DNA of 64,000 bases from Arthrobacter terrae (GCF_015708085.1 NZ_JADNYM010000012.1:84115-148114); one strand, 5' to 3'. Numbered from the stretch's first letter, positions 45,097-54,846 are shown. Notes: a model not told the origin generated them from the sequence alone. Numbers and translations are program-made.

Positions 45097-47619
45097 CTAC
45101 AGCCGGGGGTCCAACGGCTCGGATTCCAGAGCAAGGACTCCGAAGACCATCTGGTGGATCTTCCACAGCGGTGCTCCCGTAGACGTCAGCCTCAGTGCCT
45201 CCAGTCCCAGAATGTATTCCTGCAGGGCACGATTACGCTTCTTGTCCGTCGAACGCTGGCGCAGGCGTTCGAGATTCGCCTCCTCCAGGTAGTCCGGGCC
45301 ATAGATCAACCGCAGGTACTCCCTGCCGCGTACCTTGATACCCGGCTGCACCCAGCCACGCTTGGCCTTGCTGAGGTTCAGCCATGGCTTGACCACCATT
45401 CCTTCGGAACCGGCGGCTGTAGCCTCCTCCCACCAGCGCACCGCGGCCTCCATCTCCTTGTCCTGGCCCAGATCCACGCGCAGGTACCGGGTGTTGGCAA
45501 ACAGGTTGGGCTCCGCCGCGGCGAGCCTATCGCTGATCTCCAAGTGCCACCCGTGGTCCCGGGTCTCAAAGCTCTGTTCCTCGGCGGCCAGTACTTGGAA
45601 AGCGGCGAAACGCAACTCATCGGCGGAACCAACATAACGCCGGTAGGACTCCCGAAATGCCTTGGCATTTGACTGGCGCGTACGGGTACGGTCAAGCAAG
45701 CCGTGGACGTCAATACCGTTGCCCGCGGTACGTTCCAACACCGCCACGGAGGCATCCGTCGCTGCAATGGCTGAGGCTCCCACCGAGGCATAGATGTCCC
45801 TGATCAGCGGCTCTGCCTTCAGCGACCACGGCATCAATTCGCCATCGAGAATCAGCCAATCACTGTCCAGCTCGTCCCACAGCCCGGCGCGCTCCACGGC
45901 CTCGTGGGCCTGCAGCAATACCCGGCGTTCGTCTTCTGCCTTCAGAAATTGCCGTCCGGTGCGGGTATGCAGTGCACCCAGCCAGGCTTCGGGTGCGTTG
46001 AATCGACCGGGATTTCGAGCCAGCAGCATCACGGCACGCGAGCCCATGTGCTTCTCTTCGCAGACCAGCTGCGTGACGCCCTGGCGCCGGAAGTAGCCAA
46101 ACGCTTCGTTAGGGTGCTCCAGGTAGCCGGGCCGGGACGAGGATTCGGCGGGGGACATGGTTGGCGGCAGGTAGCACAGCCACCGCGGATCGATGGCGAA
46201 TCGGCTCATAGTTTCCAATGCTCCGGCGGCCTGGGCATCGTTGATCCGTACCGTTCCCAGACCCTCGGCCCTCAGATGAAGCGACCCGGAGACGTCTTCC
46301 ATGGCCAGTGCACCGGGCTTACGCTCCGGGCCGCGCGGGGATTCCAGCGGCCTTCCCGGTTCGCAGTACTTCTTCAGAGCGGGGAACTGGATGACCTCTC
46401 GTTCCGGATAGCGCATGGCACTGAGTGCACCGCCGAATACACAGCCGGTATCCAGGCAGGCAGTGTTGTTGATCCACGCCACCTCGGTGACCGGGGTGTG
46501 CCCGTAGAGCACCATCGCGTCCCCACGGTACTCGTTGGCCCATGCATAGCGCACCGGCAGGCCGTACTCATCGACCTCTCCGGTCACCTGACCGTACAGG
46601 GCAAAGGCACGCACCCTTTTGGAAGCCCGGCCCTGGTACTGCTGAATCAGCCCCGCATGGGCGATCACCAGCTTGCCGTCATCCAGGACCAGATGCGAGA
46701 CCAGCCTGTCGCAGAAGTCAGCGACCCTGCGGCCAAATCCCTCTTCCTGCCCGCCCAGCTGATCCAGCGTCGCCTCCAGCCCGTGGGTCAAGGCAACTTT
46801 GCGCCCGCGCAACCCGCGCACCAGTTTGTCCTCATGGTTGCCTGGTACACACAGGGCATGGTCCTTGCCGACCATGCCCATGGCCAACCGCAGTACACCG
46901 GCCGAATCAGGACCGCGGTCAACCAGGTCTCCCACGAAAATGACCCGGCGCCCTTCGGGATGCACGGCATCTGTGGCACGACCCGCTTCATCACTAGCCA
47001 CTGCGTAACCAAGTGTCTGAAGCAGCAGCAACAGCTCATCAAGGCAACCGTGGACATCCCCAATCACGTCGAATGGCCCATGTTCGCCGCGGAAATCATT
47101 GAGCAGCTTGTGCCGCTGGATCACCGCGCTGTCGACTTCCTCCTGCGAGGAAAGCATTTGCACCCGGAGGAAACCTTCTCGGCGCATTCCACGCAGGGAC
47201 TTGCGCAGCTGCCGGTGCTGGCGGCCAATCACCGCCGATGCGACCGACCGGGCCCCACGCCCCGCATTGCGTTCCAGGCACAGCTTCAGCGGCATGTCCA
47301 GCACGATCGCCGAAACCAGCACGTCCTGCGCCCGCGCCACCTCCACTAACTTTTGCCGGGCGGAGGGCAGGATGTTGGTGGCATCCACAACGGTCAGCAA
47401 TCCGGCTTCCAGACGTTTGGTGGCCACAAAGTTTAATGCCTCGAAAGCCGCCGGGGTCACGGACTGGTCTGTTATGTCGTTTCCGACCAGCCCACGGAAG
47501 TAATCGCTGGAAAGCACTTCGAAGTCACCAAAGTGCTTCGCGGCGAAGCTGGATTTGCCCGAACCGGAGACACCGACCAACAGCACCAGGGCGACCTTTG
47601 GAATCTGGATTTGGTTCAT
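45097..47619 (-). CDS. pnkp: Polynucleotide kinase-phosphatase-ligase Pnkp (RNA repair)
   Basis: Bacterial Pnkp heals and seals broken RNA. Three modules are visible in 840 residues. The first is a 5'-OH kinase with P-loop GVSGSGKS (16-23). The second is a metallophosphatase for 2',3'-ends, with GDVHGC (187-192), GDLVDRGPDS (about 230-239), GNHE (about 260) and YGHTP. The third is a C-terminal ligase/adenylyltransferase with the nucleotidyl Lys in EEKHMGSRA (K523). The family's ligase domain seals only when partnered with Hen1, and hen1 overlaps its start by 4 bp here. The likely substrates are tRNAs cut by ribotoxins. Confidence 0.94.
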   Translation of the reverse strand: MNQIQIPKVALVLLVGVSGSGKSSFAAKHFGDFEVLSSDYFRGLVGNDITDQSVTPAAFEALNFVATKRLEAGLLTVVDATNILPSARQKLVEVARAQDVLVSAIVLDMPLKLCLERNAGRGARSVASAVIGRQHRQLRKSLRGMRREGFLRVQMLSSQEEVDSAVIQRHKLLNDFRGEHGPFDVIGDVHGCLDELLLLLQTLGYAVASDEAGRATDAVHPEGRRVIFVGDLVDRGPDSAGVLRLAMGMVGKDHALCVPGNHEDKLVRGLRGRKVALTHGLEATLDQLGGQEEGFGRRVADFCDRLVSHLVLDDGKLVIAHAGLIQQYQGRASKRVRAFALYGQVTGEVDEYGLPVRYAWANEYRGDAMVLYGHTPVTEVAWINNTACLDTGCVFGGALSAMRYPEREVIQFPALKKYCEPGRPLESPRGPERKPGALAMEDVSGSLHLRAEGLGTVRINDAQAAGALETMSRFAIDPRWLCYLPPTMSPAESSSRPGYLEHPNEAFGYFRRQGVTQLVCEEKHMGSRAVMLLARNPGRFNAPEAWLGALHTRTGRQFLKAEDERRVLLQAHEAVERAGLWDELDSDWLILDGELMPWSLKAEPLIRDIYASVGASAIAATDASVAVLERTAGNGIDVHGLLDRTRTRQSNAKAFRESYRRYVGSADELRFAAFQVLAAEEQSFETRDHGWHLEISDRLAAAEPNLFANTRYLRVDLGQDKEMEAAVRWWEEATAAGSEGMVVKPWLNLSKAKRGWVQPGIKVRGREYLRLIYGPDYLEEANLERLRQRSTDKKRNRALQEYILGLEALRLTSTGAPLWKIHQMVFGVLALESEPLDPRL

Positions 47620-49034
47620 GCTCCTGCCTTTCGGAAGATTGCCATCTGGGTGGGTGCTCCGGCGCTCACCGAGACCTCACCCACGGGACGGTATTCCACG
47701 CCATAGCTGTGCCGTTCTGCGACCGCTTCCGCCCATTGGGCGAAATCGGCCCGCGTCCATTCAAAGCGGTGGTCATCATGGCGCAAACTTCCACCGGATA
47801 ATGCCGGATACAAGTGGTTGTAATCGGAGTTCGGGGTCGTCACGATCACAATGCTTGGGGCGGCCCCGGCAAAGATTGAATCTTCCAGCGCCGAAAGCCT
47901 GCCTGGTTCGATATGTTCAATGACCTCCATCAGCACCGCCGCGTCAAAGCCGGCGATCCGTTCGTCGTGGTACAACACGGAGCTGTGCAGCAAAGTGATT
48001 CGGGTCTTGTCGGTGTCTGCTAGCTCATCCAGGTTCATGGCGCGGGCAGCTTGTTCCAGCGAACGGGCTGATACATCTGTGCCGAGGATCCGCGTGAAGA
48101 ACCTGTCCTTCTGCATCCGGCGCAGCAGCGCACCTGACCCTGAACCCACGTCGACTACCTCGTGGGCACCGCAATCCTTGAGTGCCGTCATGACCGCCTC
48201 CGCACGCAGCACGCGCAACGGCTGTGGTGAAGCCCCCTGTGTAGGATTTTGGGCACTTGCGATTCCGGGGGGTGCGTTGGTTTCCCCCGGGATCCGGGCA
48301 TCGGCCGCGGCCACCAGGTCTTTTTGATGGGCAAGGTACCGGTGGGAGATCAAGGCGCGTTCAGGATGCCCTGGCAGCCAGCCCTCGCCCTGGCGCACCA
48401 ATTTCCCGGCCTCGTCGTCATTGACCCAATAATGCTTGCTGTCGTCCAGCACCGGCAGCAGGACATAAAGCTGGCGCAGGGCCAGGTACAAGGGCACCGT
48501 TCCAGTGAGCACCAGGCTGCTGTATCGGGAGTCGTCCCACAAGGGATAGACCTCATCAAGGGCGATGTGCCGCTGATCGACCGTCCAGCCCAACGGGACG
48601 AACAGCCGCTGGGCCAGATCGTGCCCGTCACGGCCGCGGGTGGAGATTACCGGTACTTCAAGGCGCAGCGGCAGCGCAGTATTGGCCAGCTCCGGGTAGG
48701 CCTCGCTGGTGGGAGTCATGGCGCTTCGCAGTACCCTGCCCATGGCCACGGCCAACAGGCTGGACGCCGTGTATGGCCTGTCATTGATGTAGTAGTCAAG
48801 TACTCCGTCGTCACCTCGGAACCGCTTGCTGCGGACCAAGCCGATGGCATCAACTTCCAAAAGCAGCGCCGCGGTGGTCCGTTGCGGCGAGTACTCCGGG
48901 TAGAACAAGTGGGCGTTACCTACCGGCAGTTCAAACGTCTGCAGGCGACCGGGGTGCTTGCGCAGCAGATGGGACAGTGCCGTGGCATCAAGTGGGGAAT
49001 CAGCCCCCGGCTCGAGGGTGATGGTGATCAGCAA
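47616..49034 (-). CDS. hen1: 3' terminal RNA ribose 2'-O-methyltransferase Hen1
   Basis: Methylates the 2'-OH of the repair junction so the same site cannot be cut again. The N-terminal half (1-240) is the Pnkp-binding region that activates the ligase, with HLFYPEYSPQRTTAALLLEVD. The C-terminal half is a SAM methyltransferase with VVDVGSGSGALL (about 293-304), the metal-ligand segment MEVIEHIEPGRL and DHRFEWTRADFAQWA. TTG at 49034 follows GAAGGTGAG and matches the usual L-L-x-T-I-T start. A GTG at 49076 would add 14 residues. Operon with pnkp. Confidence 0.94.
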   Translation of the reverse strand: MLITITLEPGADSPLDATALSHLLRKHPGRLQTFELPVGNAHLFYPEYSPQRTTAALLLEVDAIGLVRSKRFRGDDGVLDYYINDRPYTASSLLAVAMGRVLRSAMTPTSEAYPELANTALPLRLEVPVISTRGRDGHDLAQRLFVPLGWTVDQRHIALDEVYPLWDDSRYSSLVLTGTVPLYLALRQLYVLLPVLDDSKHYWVNDDEAGKLVRQGEGWLPGHPERALISHRYLAHQKDLVAAADARIPGETNAPPGIASAQNPTQGASPQPLRVLRAEAVMTALKDCGAHEVVDVGSGSGALLRRMQKDRFFTRILGTDVSARSLEQAARAMNLDELADTDKTRITLLHSSVLYHDERIAGFDAAVLMEVIEHIEPGRLSALEDSIFAGAAPSIVIVTTPNSDYNHLYPALSGGSLRHDDHRFEWTRADFAQWAEAVAERHSYGVEYRPVGEVSVSAGAPTQMAIFRKAGA

Positions 49035-49100
49035 CGTCTCACCTTCCGGGATCTTGGCGCAAAAGGTTTCCACCACGCATTGACGGGAAAAACGATCGGT

Positions 49101-50432
49101 TCAGCGGAAGATCAGGCTGGCGACGGCGTAGATGGCCAGCCCGGCCAGTGCACCCACCACGGTGCCATTGATCCGGATGAACTGCAGATCCTTACCCACC
49201 TGCAGCTCGATCTTCTGCGAGGTCTCCACCGCATCCCAGCGTTCCACGGTGTCGGTGATGACGGACGCAATCTCGTGCCGGTACGTTTTCACCAGGTAGG
49301 ACGCCGCGTCACTGATCCACGCATTGACCTTGCCCGCCAGCTCCGGATCCTCCACCAGCCGCCGGCCGAAGTCCCGGATGGCTGCGGTGAACTTTATCCG
49401 CAGCTCACTGTCAGGATCATCGGCGGCGGTCAGCAGCGCGGACTTGATCGTTTCCCAGGTGCGTCCGGCCAGCTCACGAACGCGCGGATCATCCAGGATC
49501 TGCTCCTTGATGGCATCTGCCCGGGCAATCATCGCGGGATCGTGCTGGAGATCCTGGGCCAGGTCTTTCAGATACTTATCCAGCTGCAGCCGGACCTGGT
49601 GCTGCGGATTGTTCTGCACGGCGTGCACAAACTTGTTCAGCTCCGTATAGACCTTGTCGCCCACCATGCCGTCCACAAAGGTCGGCACCCACAGCGGCGA
49701 GCGGTCCGAGACGAGCGAGCTGATGACTTCGTGATTGTGCTCCGTCCAATCGGCCGCGGTGTCCATCAACAGATCGACCAGCTGGTGGTGATGGCCCTCG
49801 TGGAAAATCCGCTCCGCCATTCGACCCACGGGGGGCCCCCACGGCGGATCCACCAAATGCCTGCGGACCATGGACTCGATCACGTCGCGGACATCGTCGT
49901 CCTTAAGGATTTTCATGGCGCCGCGGATCGCGGCCGAGCCTTCGGTGGCGATGCGCTCGGCGCTGGCCGGCTTGGTCAGCCAGGCGCCCGCTTTTTGCGC
50001 GATACCGACGCTGCCGAGTTTCTCCTGCACCACCGTTTCGGAGAGGAAGTTGGTCTCCACGAAGTCGCCCAGGCTCGCGCCGATGGCGTCCTTACGGTTG
50101 GGGATGATGGCCGTATGCGGAATCTTCAGTCCCATCGGATATTTGAAGAGGGCCGTCACCGCGAACCAGTCAGCCAGCGCGCCGACCATGCCCCCTTCAC
50201 TGGCCGCCCGGACGTATTCAAGCCAAACATATTCGCGCTGCAGGGCGAACGAGACGGTGAAAATTATGGTCATCAGGATCAGCAGGGACAGCGCCAGTGT
50301 TTTCATTCGGCGCAGCCCGGCGGCCTTTTCGGCGTCGCTGCCCACCAGGCCATCCGGCCGGCTGCCCGAGGGACCGCCGGCCGCCTGCACGGACATCGAT
50401 TCTTTCGGTCGGGACTGATCGGTGAGCGCCAT
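49101..50432 (-). CDS. DUF445 family membrane protein
   Basis: A 443-residue protein with an N-terminal hydrophobic pair of helices (about residues 42-80, including MKTLALSLLILMTIIFTVSF) and the DUF445 hallmark GGMVGALADWFAVTALFKYPMGLKIPHTAIIPNRKD. A long helical domain follows, and a final C-terminal membrane helix (VVGALAGLAIYAVASLIF). The family (E. coli YjiN type) has no established function. ATG at 50432 is preferred over the longer frame from 50513, which would run into the divergent promoter region. Confidence 0.88.
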   Translation of the reverse strand: MALTDQSRPKESMSVQAAGGPSGSRPDGLVGSDAEKAAGLRRMKTLALSLLILMTIIFTVSFALQREYVWLEYVRAASEGGMVGALADWFAVTALFKYPMGLKIPHTAIIPNRKDAIGASLGDFVETNFLSETVVQEKLGSVGIAQKAGAWLTKPASAERIATEGSAAIRGAMKILKDDDVRDVIESMVRRHLVDPPWGPPVGRMAERIFHEGHHHQLVDLLMDTAADWTEHNHEVISSLVSDRSPLWVPTFVDGMVGDKVYTELNKFVHAVQNNPQHQVRLQLDKYLKDLAQDLQHDPAMIARADAIKEQILDDPRVRELAGRTWETIKSALLTAADDPDSELRIKFTAAIRDFGRRLVEDPELAGKVNAWISDAASYLVKTYRHEIASVITDTVERWDAVETSQKIELQVGKDLQFIRINGTVVGALAGLAIYAVASLIFR

Positions 50433-50547
50433 AGTGCAAGCGTAGGCCAACCATGCCACTGCCGTACCCAATCGTGGCCTGGCGGGGACTGGGGACGGCG
50501 ACGGGACCAGCAAGTGCCGGCGCAGCAGGATGGATTATCGTGGTGGA

Positions 50548-51438
50548 ATGATGCCTCTGATCTATGCTCATCGTGGTTCCAGCGCCCACTTCGCCGAGCA
50601 TACCCGGGCCGCGTATCTGCAGGCCATTGCTGACGGCGCCGACGGAGTCGAGTGCGATCTTCAGCTAAGCGCAGACGGCGAGCTCGTGCTGCTGCATGAC
50701 GAGACCGTGGACCGTACCTCTAACGGCTCCGGACCGCTGGCGCAACAGACCCTGGCGCAATTGCAGGAGCTGGACTTCTGTTCCTGGAAGGACGCCACGG
50801 TTCCGCTGCAGTACGGCTCAGTTCGCGAACAGCTGCTGACGCTGGAGGCGCTGTTGGATATTCTCAGCGGCGCGGGGCGGCAGATTGGCTTAGCCATAGA
50901 GTTCAAATACGCCATACCGCAGGCACCGGCGGATCGGGCGGCAGCCCGGGACAAGACGAGTGCCGGGGACAGGTCCTTGGAGGAGCGGACGCTGCAGGTG
51001 CTGCGCGCCAGGGGTTGGCAACCCGAGGATTCCAGGGCCGGAAATATTGTGGTGTCGTTTATGAGCTTCAATCCCGATTCCATGCGGCACTTGGCTGCGA
51101 CCATCCCGGGGCGCTCGCTTTGTGCTCTGCTCGAGGATGTCGCTGTAGAGGACGATTTAGCCGAGGATGCCGACGGGGACACTCCGGCTGCCATGCTGCG
51201 TTCAATCATGGCAGCGGGCGAGCGGCTGATCGACGACGCCGTGACAGGCCTGGCCGGTCCCGGCGTGGCGTACGTGCGTGCGCATCCGGACCGGGTGCGG
51301 CACTGGGCAGATGCCGGTACCCGGCTCCGTATCTGGACCGTTAATGACACACAGGATGCGCGGTTCTGCCTTTCGCTGGGGGTCCATGAACTCACCACCG
51401 ATGCCCCCGCCGGGCTCCGGGCTGCCCTCACGCGCTGA
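50548..51438 (+). CDS. Glycerophosphodiester phosphodiesterase
   Basis: A GDPD-family TIM-barrel enzyme of about 296 residues that hydrolyses deacylated phospholipids to glycerol 3-phosphate. Hallmarks are YAHRGSSAHFAEHTRAAY (catalytic His/Arg), DGADGVECDLQLSADGELVLLHDETVDRTS with metal-binding Glu and Asp, and catalytic His in LLHDE. The C-terminal TVNDTQDARFCLSLGVHELTTDAP is typical. No signal peptide, so it acts in the cytoplasm. ATG 50548 (or 50551) is preferred over the frame start at 50530. Confidence 0.9.
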   Translation: MMPLIYAHRGSSAHFAEHTRAAYLQAIADGADGVECDLQLSADGELVLLHDETVDRTSNGSGPLAQQTLAQLQELDFCSWKDATVPLQYGSVREQLLTLEALLDILSGAGRQIGLAIEFKYAIPQAPADRAAARDKTSAGDRSLEERTLQVLRARGWQPEDSRAGNIVVSFMSFNPDSMRHLAATIPGRSLCALLEDVAVEDDLAEDADGDTPAAMLRSIMAAGERLIDDAVTGLAGPGVAYVRAHPDRVRHWADAGTRLRIWTVNDTQDARFCLSLGVHELTTDAPAGLRAALTR

Positions 51439-51495
51439 TGTTCAGCACACGGGCCAAAAAGGGGAACCGTCCGTTGGATGTGATTGCATGGATCT

Positions 51496-53346
51496 ATGGC
51501 ATCACGCATCGAGGATTACGCCCTGCTTTCGGACATGCATACCGGGCCACTGGTCTCGCGCAGCGGAAGCGTCGATTGGCTCTGTTTCCCCCGTTTTGAT
51601 TCTCCGTCCCTGTTCGGGGCGCTCCTCGGGACGGAGGAGAACGGGCGCTGGCTGTTGGCACCCAAGGCAGCGGACGCCGTCGTCGTGCACCGGGGCTACA
51701 TTGACGGCACCTTCGTGCTGCAGACTCACTGGCACGCCGACGGCGGGAGCGTGCGGATTACTGAGTTCATGCCGGTGGGGGACAGGCGCGCCTCGCTGGT
51801 GCGGCGGGTCGAAGGGCTCAGCGGCACCGTCCAAATGAAGCACGAGATCAAAATCCGTTTCGGCTATGGAACCGTGCTGCCCTGGATGAGTAAAATGACC
51901 GATCCGCAAGGCCACAAGGTACTCCGCGCAGTGGCGGGACCGGATGCTCTGGTGCTGCGCGCAGAGGTACTTCCGGTGGCCGCCGAGAACAAGCACAGCG
52001 GGGAGTTCACCGTTACCGCGGGGCAGATCACGGATCTGGAGTTGACGTGGTTCCCCTCGCACCGGGCGCTGCCTGCCGCGATCAACGTTGACGCGGCGCT
52101 TGATGCGACCGTCAGCTACTGGTCCGACTGGGCCTCAAGCTGTACCTTGGATGGCCGGTACGCAGACGAAGTGAAGCGCTCACTGCTGGTGCTGCGGGCA
52201 CTGACCCATGAGGATACCGGCGGCATCGTCGCTGCGCCCACCACCTCGCTGCCGGAGGATTTCGGCGGCGCGCGTAATTGGGACTACCGATACTGCTGGC
52301 TCCGGGATGCGGCACTGACGCTGCAGGCGATGCTCACCCACGGTTATGCGGATGAGGCAATGCATTGGCGCAACTGGCTGCTCCGGGCCGTTGCCGGCGA
52401 CCCGGAGGATCTGCAGATTATGTACGGACTCTCCGGCGAGCGGGAGCTGACCGAATCGGAGCTGCCGCAGCTGCCCGGCTATGAAAATTCTTCGCCGGTG
52501 CGGATCGGGAACGGGGCGGTGAGCCAGTACCAGGCCGATGTAGTTGGCGAGGTGATGGTCTCTTTGGAGAAACTGCGGGTAGCCGGCGGCACCGAAGATC
52601 TTTTTTCCTGGCCGCTGCAGCGGGCCCTGCTCGGTTTTGCAGAAAAGCATCTGGACGAGAAGGACAATGGCATCTGGGAAATGCGCGGTGCGCCGCAATA
52701 TTTTACCCATTCACGGGTGATGATGTGGGCCGCCTTTGACTCCGCGGTCCGTGCCGTCCTGGACCATGGCCTGACCGGGCCCGTCAAGCGCTGGGAGCGG
52801 CTGCGGGATCAGCTGCAGGAAGAAATCCTGACCCACGGTTTCAATGCGCAGCTGAACAGTTTCACCCAGACCTACGGCGGTACGAATACGGATGCGTCGC
52901 TGCTGTGCATCCCGCAGGTTGGTTTTCTGGCGTACGACGACGAAAAAATGTTGGGCACGGTGGCGCGCCTTGAGCAGGAGCTGCTGGATGCGGACAACCC
53001 CGACTCGCTGCTGCTGCGTTACCGCACCGAGGCGGGAATGGACGGTCTGGATCCGGGGGAGCATCCATTCCTGGCCTGCTCATTCTGGCTGGTGGAGCAG
53101 TATGCGCACAGCGGACGGGAGGAGGAAGCGGTAAAGCTGATGGACAGGCTCGTGGGACTTTCTAACGAACTCGGACTGCTCAGCGAGGAATATGCCGTCA
53201 CCGAGGGGCGGATGGCGGGCAACTTTCCGCAGGCATTCTCCCATCTGGCACTGGTCCGGGCCGCTGACGCGCTGCACGCCGCTGACGTGCTGCACGGCGC
53301 TGACCGGACGAGCCTGGTCTCCGCAGGTCAGGACGCACCGGCATGA
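51496..53346 (+). CDS. Glycoside hydrolase family 15 protein (trehalase/glucoamylase-like)
   Basis: A 616-residue cytosolic GH15 enzyme. The opening MASRIEDYALLSDMHTGPLVSRSGSVDWLCFPRFDSP is the N-terminal signature of actinobacterial GH15 trehalases. The catalytic (alpha/alpha)6 barrel carries GGARNWDYRYCWLRDAALTLQAM with a general acid nearby, and later CSFWLVEQYAHSGREEEA. Actinobacterial members of this branch have been shown to cleave trehalose, so trehalase is favoured over glucoamylase. An 18-bp tandem repeat near the C-terminus gives ADALHAADVLHGAD. Confidence 0.88.
   Translation: MASRIEDYALLSDMHTGPLVSRSGSVDWLCFPRFDSPSLFGALLGTEENGRWLLAPKAADAVVVHRGYIDGTFVLQTHWHADGGSVRITEFMPVGDRRASLVRRVEGLSGTVQMKHEIKIRFGYGTVLPWMSKMTDPQGHKVLRAVAGPDALVLRAEVLPVAAENKHSGEFTVTAGQITDLELTWFPSHRALPAAINVDAALDATVSYWSDWASSCTLDGRYADEVKRSLLVLRALTHEDTGGIVAAPTTSLPEDFGGARNWDYRYCWLRDAALTLQAMLTHGYADEAMHWRNWLLRAVAGDPEDLQIMYGLSGERELTESELPQLPGYENSSPVRIGNGAVSQYQADVVGEVMVSLEKLRVAGGTEDLFSWPLQRALLGFAEKHLDEKDNGIWEMRGAPQYFTHSRVMMWAAFDSAVRAVLDHGLTGPVKRWERLRDQLQEEILTHGFNAQLNSFTQTYGGTNTDASLLCIPQVGFLAYDDEKMLGTVARLEQELLDADNPDSLLLRYRTEAGMDGLDPGEHPFLACSFWLVEQYAHSGREEEAVKLMDRLVGLSNELGLLSEEYAVTEGRMAGNFPQAFSHLALVRAADALHAADVLHGADRTSLVSAGQDAPA
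53260..53304. repeat. 18-bp tandem repeat at the GH15 gene 3' end
   Basis: GCCGCTGACGCGCTGCAC (53260-53277) is followed by a one-mismatch copy (53278-53295) and a partial third unit to 53304. Confidence 0.85.
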
Positions 53347-53777
53347 GGACCGTGCGCTCCGACTCCGTGCGTAACTGCTCCCTGCGGCCAAATTATGCCG
53401 TGCTGGGACTCGCGTTGGTGCTGGCGGGCAGTACCGCAATGCATCTGGGTAACCCAAAGTTTTTTTACGGCGTCGTGCCGCCGGCACTGTGCACCGATGC
53501 CGGCGGTCGGTTGGGCGTGCTGAGCCGGGCCCAGTGGGTGATGCTGAGCGCCGTCCCGGAGGCCATGGCGGCGGTGGGACTCCTCATTCCCGCGACCCGG
53601 AAGCCGGCTGCGACCGCCACGGCGCTGATGTTCGGGGCTTTCACCGTCGGTCATCTTAGCGCCCTTCGGCGCGCATTCGGCCCGCGCGGGACGCCGAAAG
53701 CCAGGCTGATTCATTCGCTGCGGTTGCCGCTGCAGGTTCCGCTGATCCTTTGGGCCTGGCGCCTGCGCGGCAGCTGA
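53343..53777 (+). CDS. DoxX-like small integral membrane protein
   Basis: A 144-residue protein with four predicted helices: YAVLGLALVLAGSTAMHLG, GVLSRAQWVMLSAVPEAMAAVGLLIP, TATALMFGAFTVGHLSAL and LPLQVPLILWAWRL. The order and the LAGSTAMHLGNPKFFYGVVP loop resemble DoxX-like proteins (DoxX_2/MauE-like). Role unknown. ATG overlaps the GH15 stop, and its stop overlaps azlC by 1 bp. Confidence 0.65.
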   Translation: MRTVRSDSVRNCSLRPNYAVLGLALVLAGSTAMHLGNPKFFYGVVPPALCTDAGGRLGVLSRAQWVMLSAVPEAMAAVGLLIPATRKPAATATALMFGAFTVGHLSALRRAFGPRGTPKARLIHSLRLPLQVPLILWAWRLRGS

Positions 53778-54535
53778 TGACGTTCCTCCAATCGGCCGCC
53801 GTCCGGGTCGGGCTGTCTATCAGTGTGGCCACCGGGCTTTACGGGGTCTCCTTCGGGGCGCTGTCCGCAGCATCGGGGCTGGTTTTTTGGCAGACCATGG
53901 CGCTGAGCCTGCTGCTGTTCAGCGGGGGCTCGCAATTCGCTTTTATCGGTGTGCTCAGCGGTGGCGGAAGTCCACTGGCGGCCATGAGCGCGGCAGCGTT
54001 GCTGGGCATTCGAAATGGCGTATATGGCATGCAAATCAACGCCCTGCTGGCTCCACGAGGACTGCTGAAGATAGCAGCCGCGCACGTGACCATCGACGAA
54101 TCGACCGCCAGCGGCACCGCGCAGAGCGATCCATCCGAGCAGCGCCGCGGCTTCTGGGTGGCCGGAATTGGGGTATTCCTGCTTTGGAATGTTTTCACTG
54201 CCGTGGGTGCACTGATCGGGGATGCGCTCGGGGATCCGAAGCACTGGGGCCTGGATGGCGCCGCCGTTGCGGCTTTCCTGGGCCTGCTATGGCCGCGGAT
54301 CAGGAGCCGACAGCCGGCGGCCATAGCAGTCGTCTGTGCCGTGGCAACCTTGCTGGCGGTGCCCTTCGTGCCCCCTGGGGTGCCGATTCTGGTAGCCGCC
54401 CTGGTGGCGGGCTTAATCGGCTGGTTCCGGCGCGGGCACGAACGCGACGGGATGGAGCCCGACGTAGAACCCCACCTTCATCCCGGCCGGCCCGGCACGG
54501 GCGACGCAGCAACAGCTGGATCGCGTGGCACCTGA
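53777..54535 (+). CDS. azlC: AzlC family branched-chain amino acid exporter, large subunit
   Basis: A 252-residue membrane protein of the AzlC/BrnF family, which exports branched-chain amino acids and methionine with AzlD/BrnE. Typical segments are GLSISVATGLYGVSFGALSAASGL, SLLLFSGGSQFAFIGVLSGGG and LGIRNGVYGMQINALL. The C-terminal cytoplasmic tail is His/Pro-rich. Start ATG at 53777; a longer frame begins at 53750 within the upstream gene. The stop overlaps the azlD start by 1 bp. Confidence 0.9.
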   Translation: MTFLQSAAVRVGLSISVATGLYGVSFGALSAASGLVFWQTMALSLLLFSGGSQFAFIGVLSGGGSPLAAMSAAALLGIRNGVYGMQINALLAPRGLLKIAAAHVTIDESTASGTAQSDPSEQRRGFWVAGIGVFLLWNVFTAVGALIGDALGDPKHWGLDGAAVAAFLGLLWPRIRSRQPAAIAVVCAVATLLAVPFVPPGVPILVAALVAGLIGWFRRGHERDGMEPDVEPHLHPGRPGTGDAATAGSRGT

Positions 54536-54846
54536 TGAGCCTCTGGCCTTGGATACTGCTGGCTGCTGCGCTGGCTTTTGCGACCAAGCTGCTGGGGTAC
54601 CTGGTCCCGGCGAAGGTGCTGGCGAACCCGCGGATGTCGCGCGTCGCGGGTACCCTGACCATTGGACTGCTGGCGGCTCTGACCGTACTGAATACCGCCG
54701 TCAGCGGGCATCACGTCGTCGCCGACGCCCGGCTGGGTGCCCTCGCGGGTGCCGCCGTCGCCCTGTATTTCAAGGCGCCGTTCCTGCTGGTGGTAGTGGC
54801 CGGGGCAGCTGTCGCTGCCGCCCTGCGATTCCTCGGCTGGAGCTAG
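54535..54846 (+). CDS. azlD: AzlD family branched-chain amino acid exporter, small subunit
   Basis: A 103-residue partner of AzlC with three to four helices: WPWILLAAALAFATKLLGYLVP, MSRVAGTLTIGLLAALTVLN and LGALAGAAVALYFKAPFLLVVV. Length and the conserved K-L-x-G-Y-L-V-P pattern fit AzlD. The start overlaps the azlC stop by one base, so the two subunits are made together. Confidence 0.9.
   Translation: MSLWPWILLAAALAFATKLLGYLVPAKVLANPRMSRVAGTLTIGLLAALTVLNTAVSGHHVVADARLGALAGAAVALYFKAPFLLVVVAGAAVAAALRFLGWS

Noticed and set aside
48249..50633. 794-residue open frame on the plus strand
   Set aside because: It lies opposite hen1 and the DUF445 gene, both of which have clear family motifs. The antisense frame has none.
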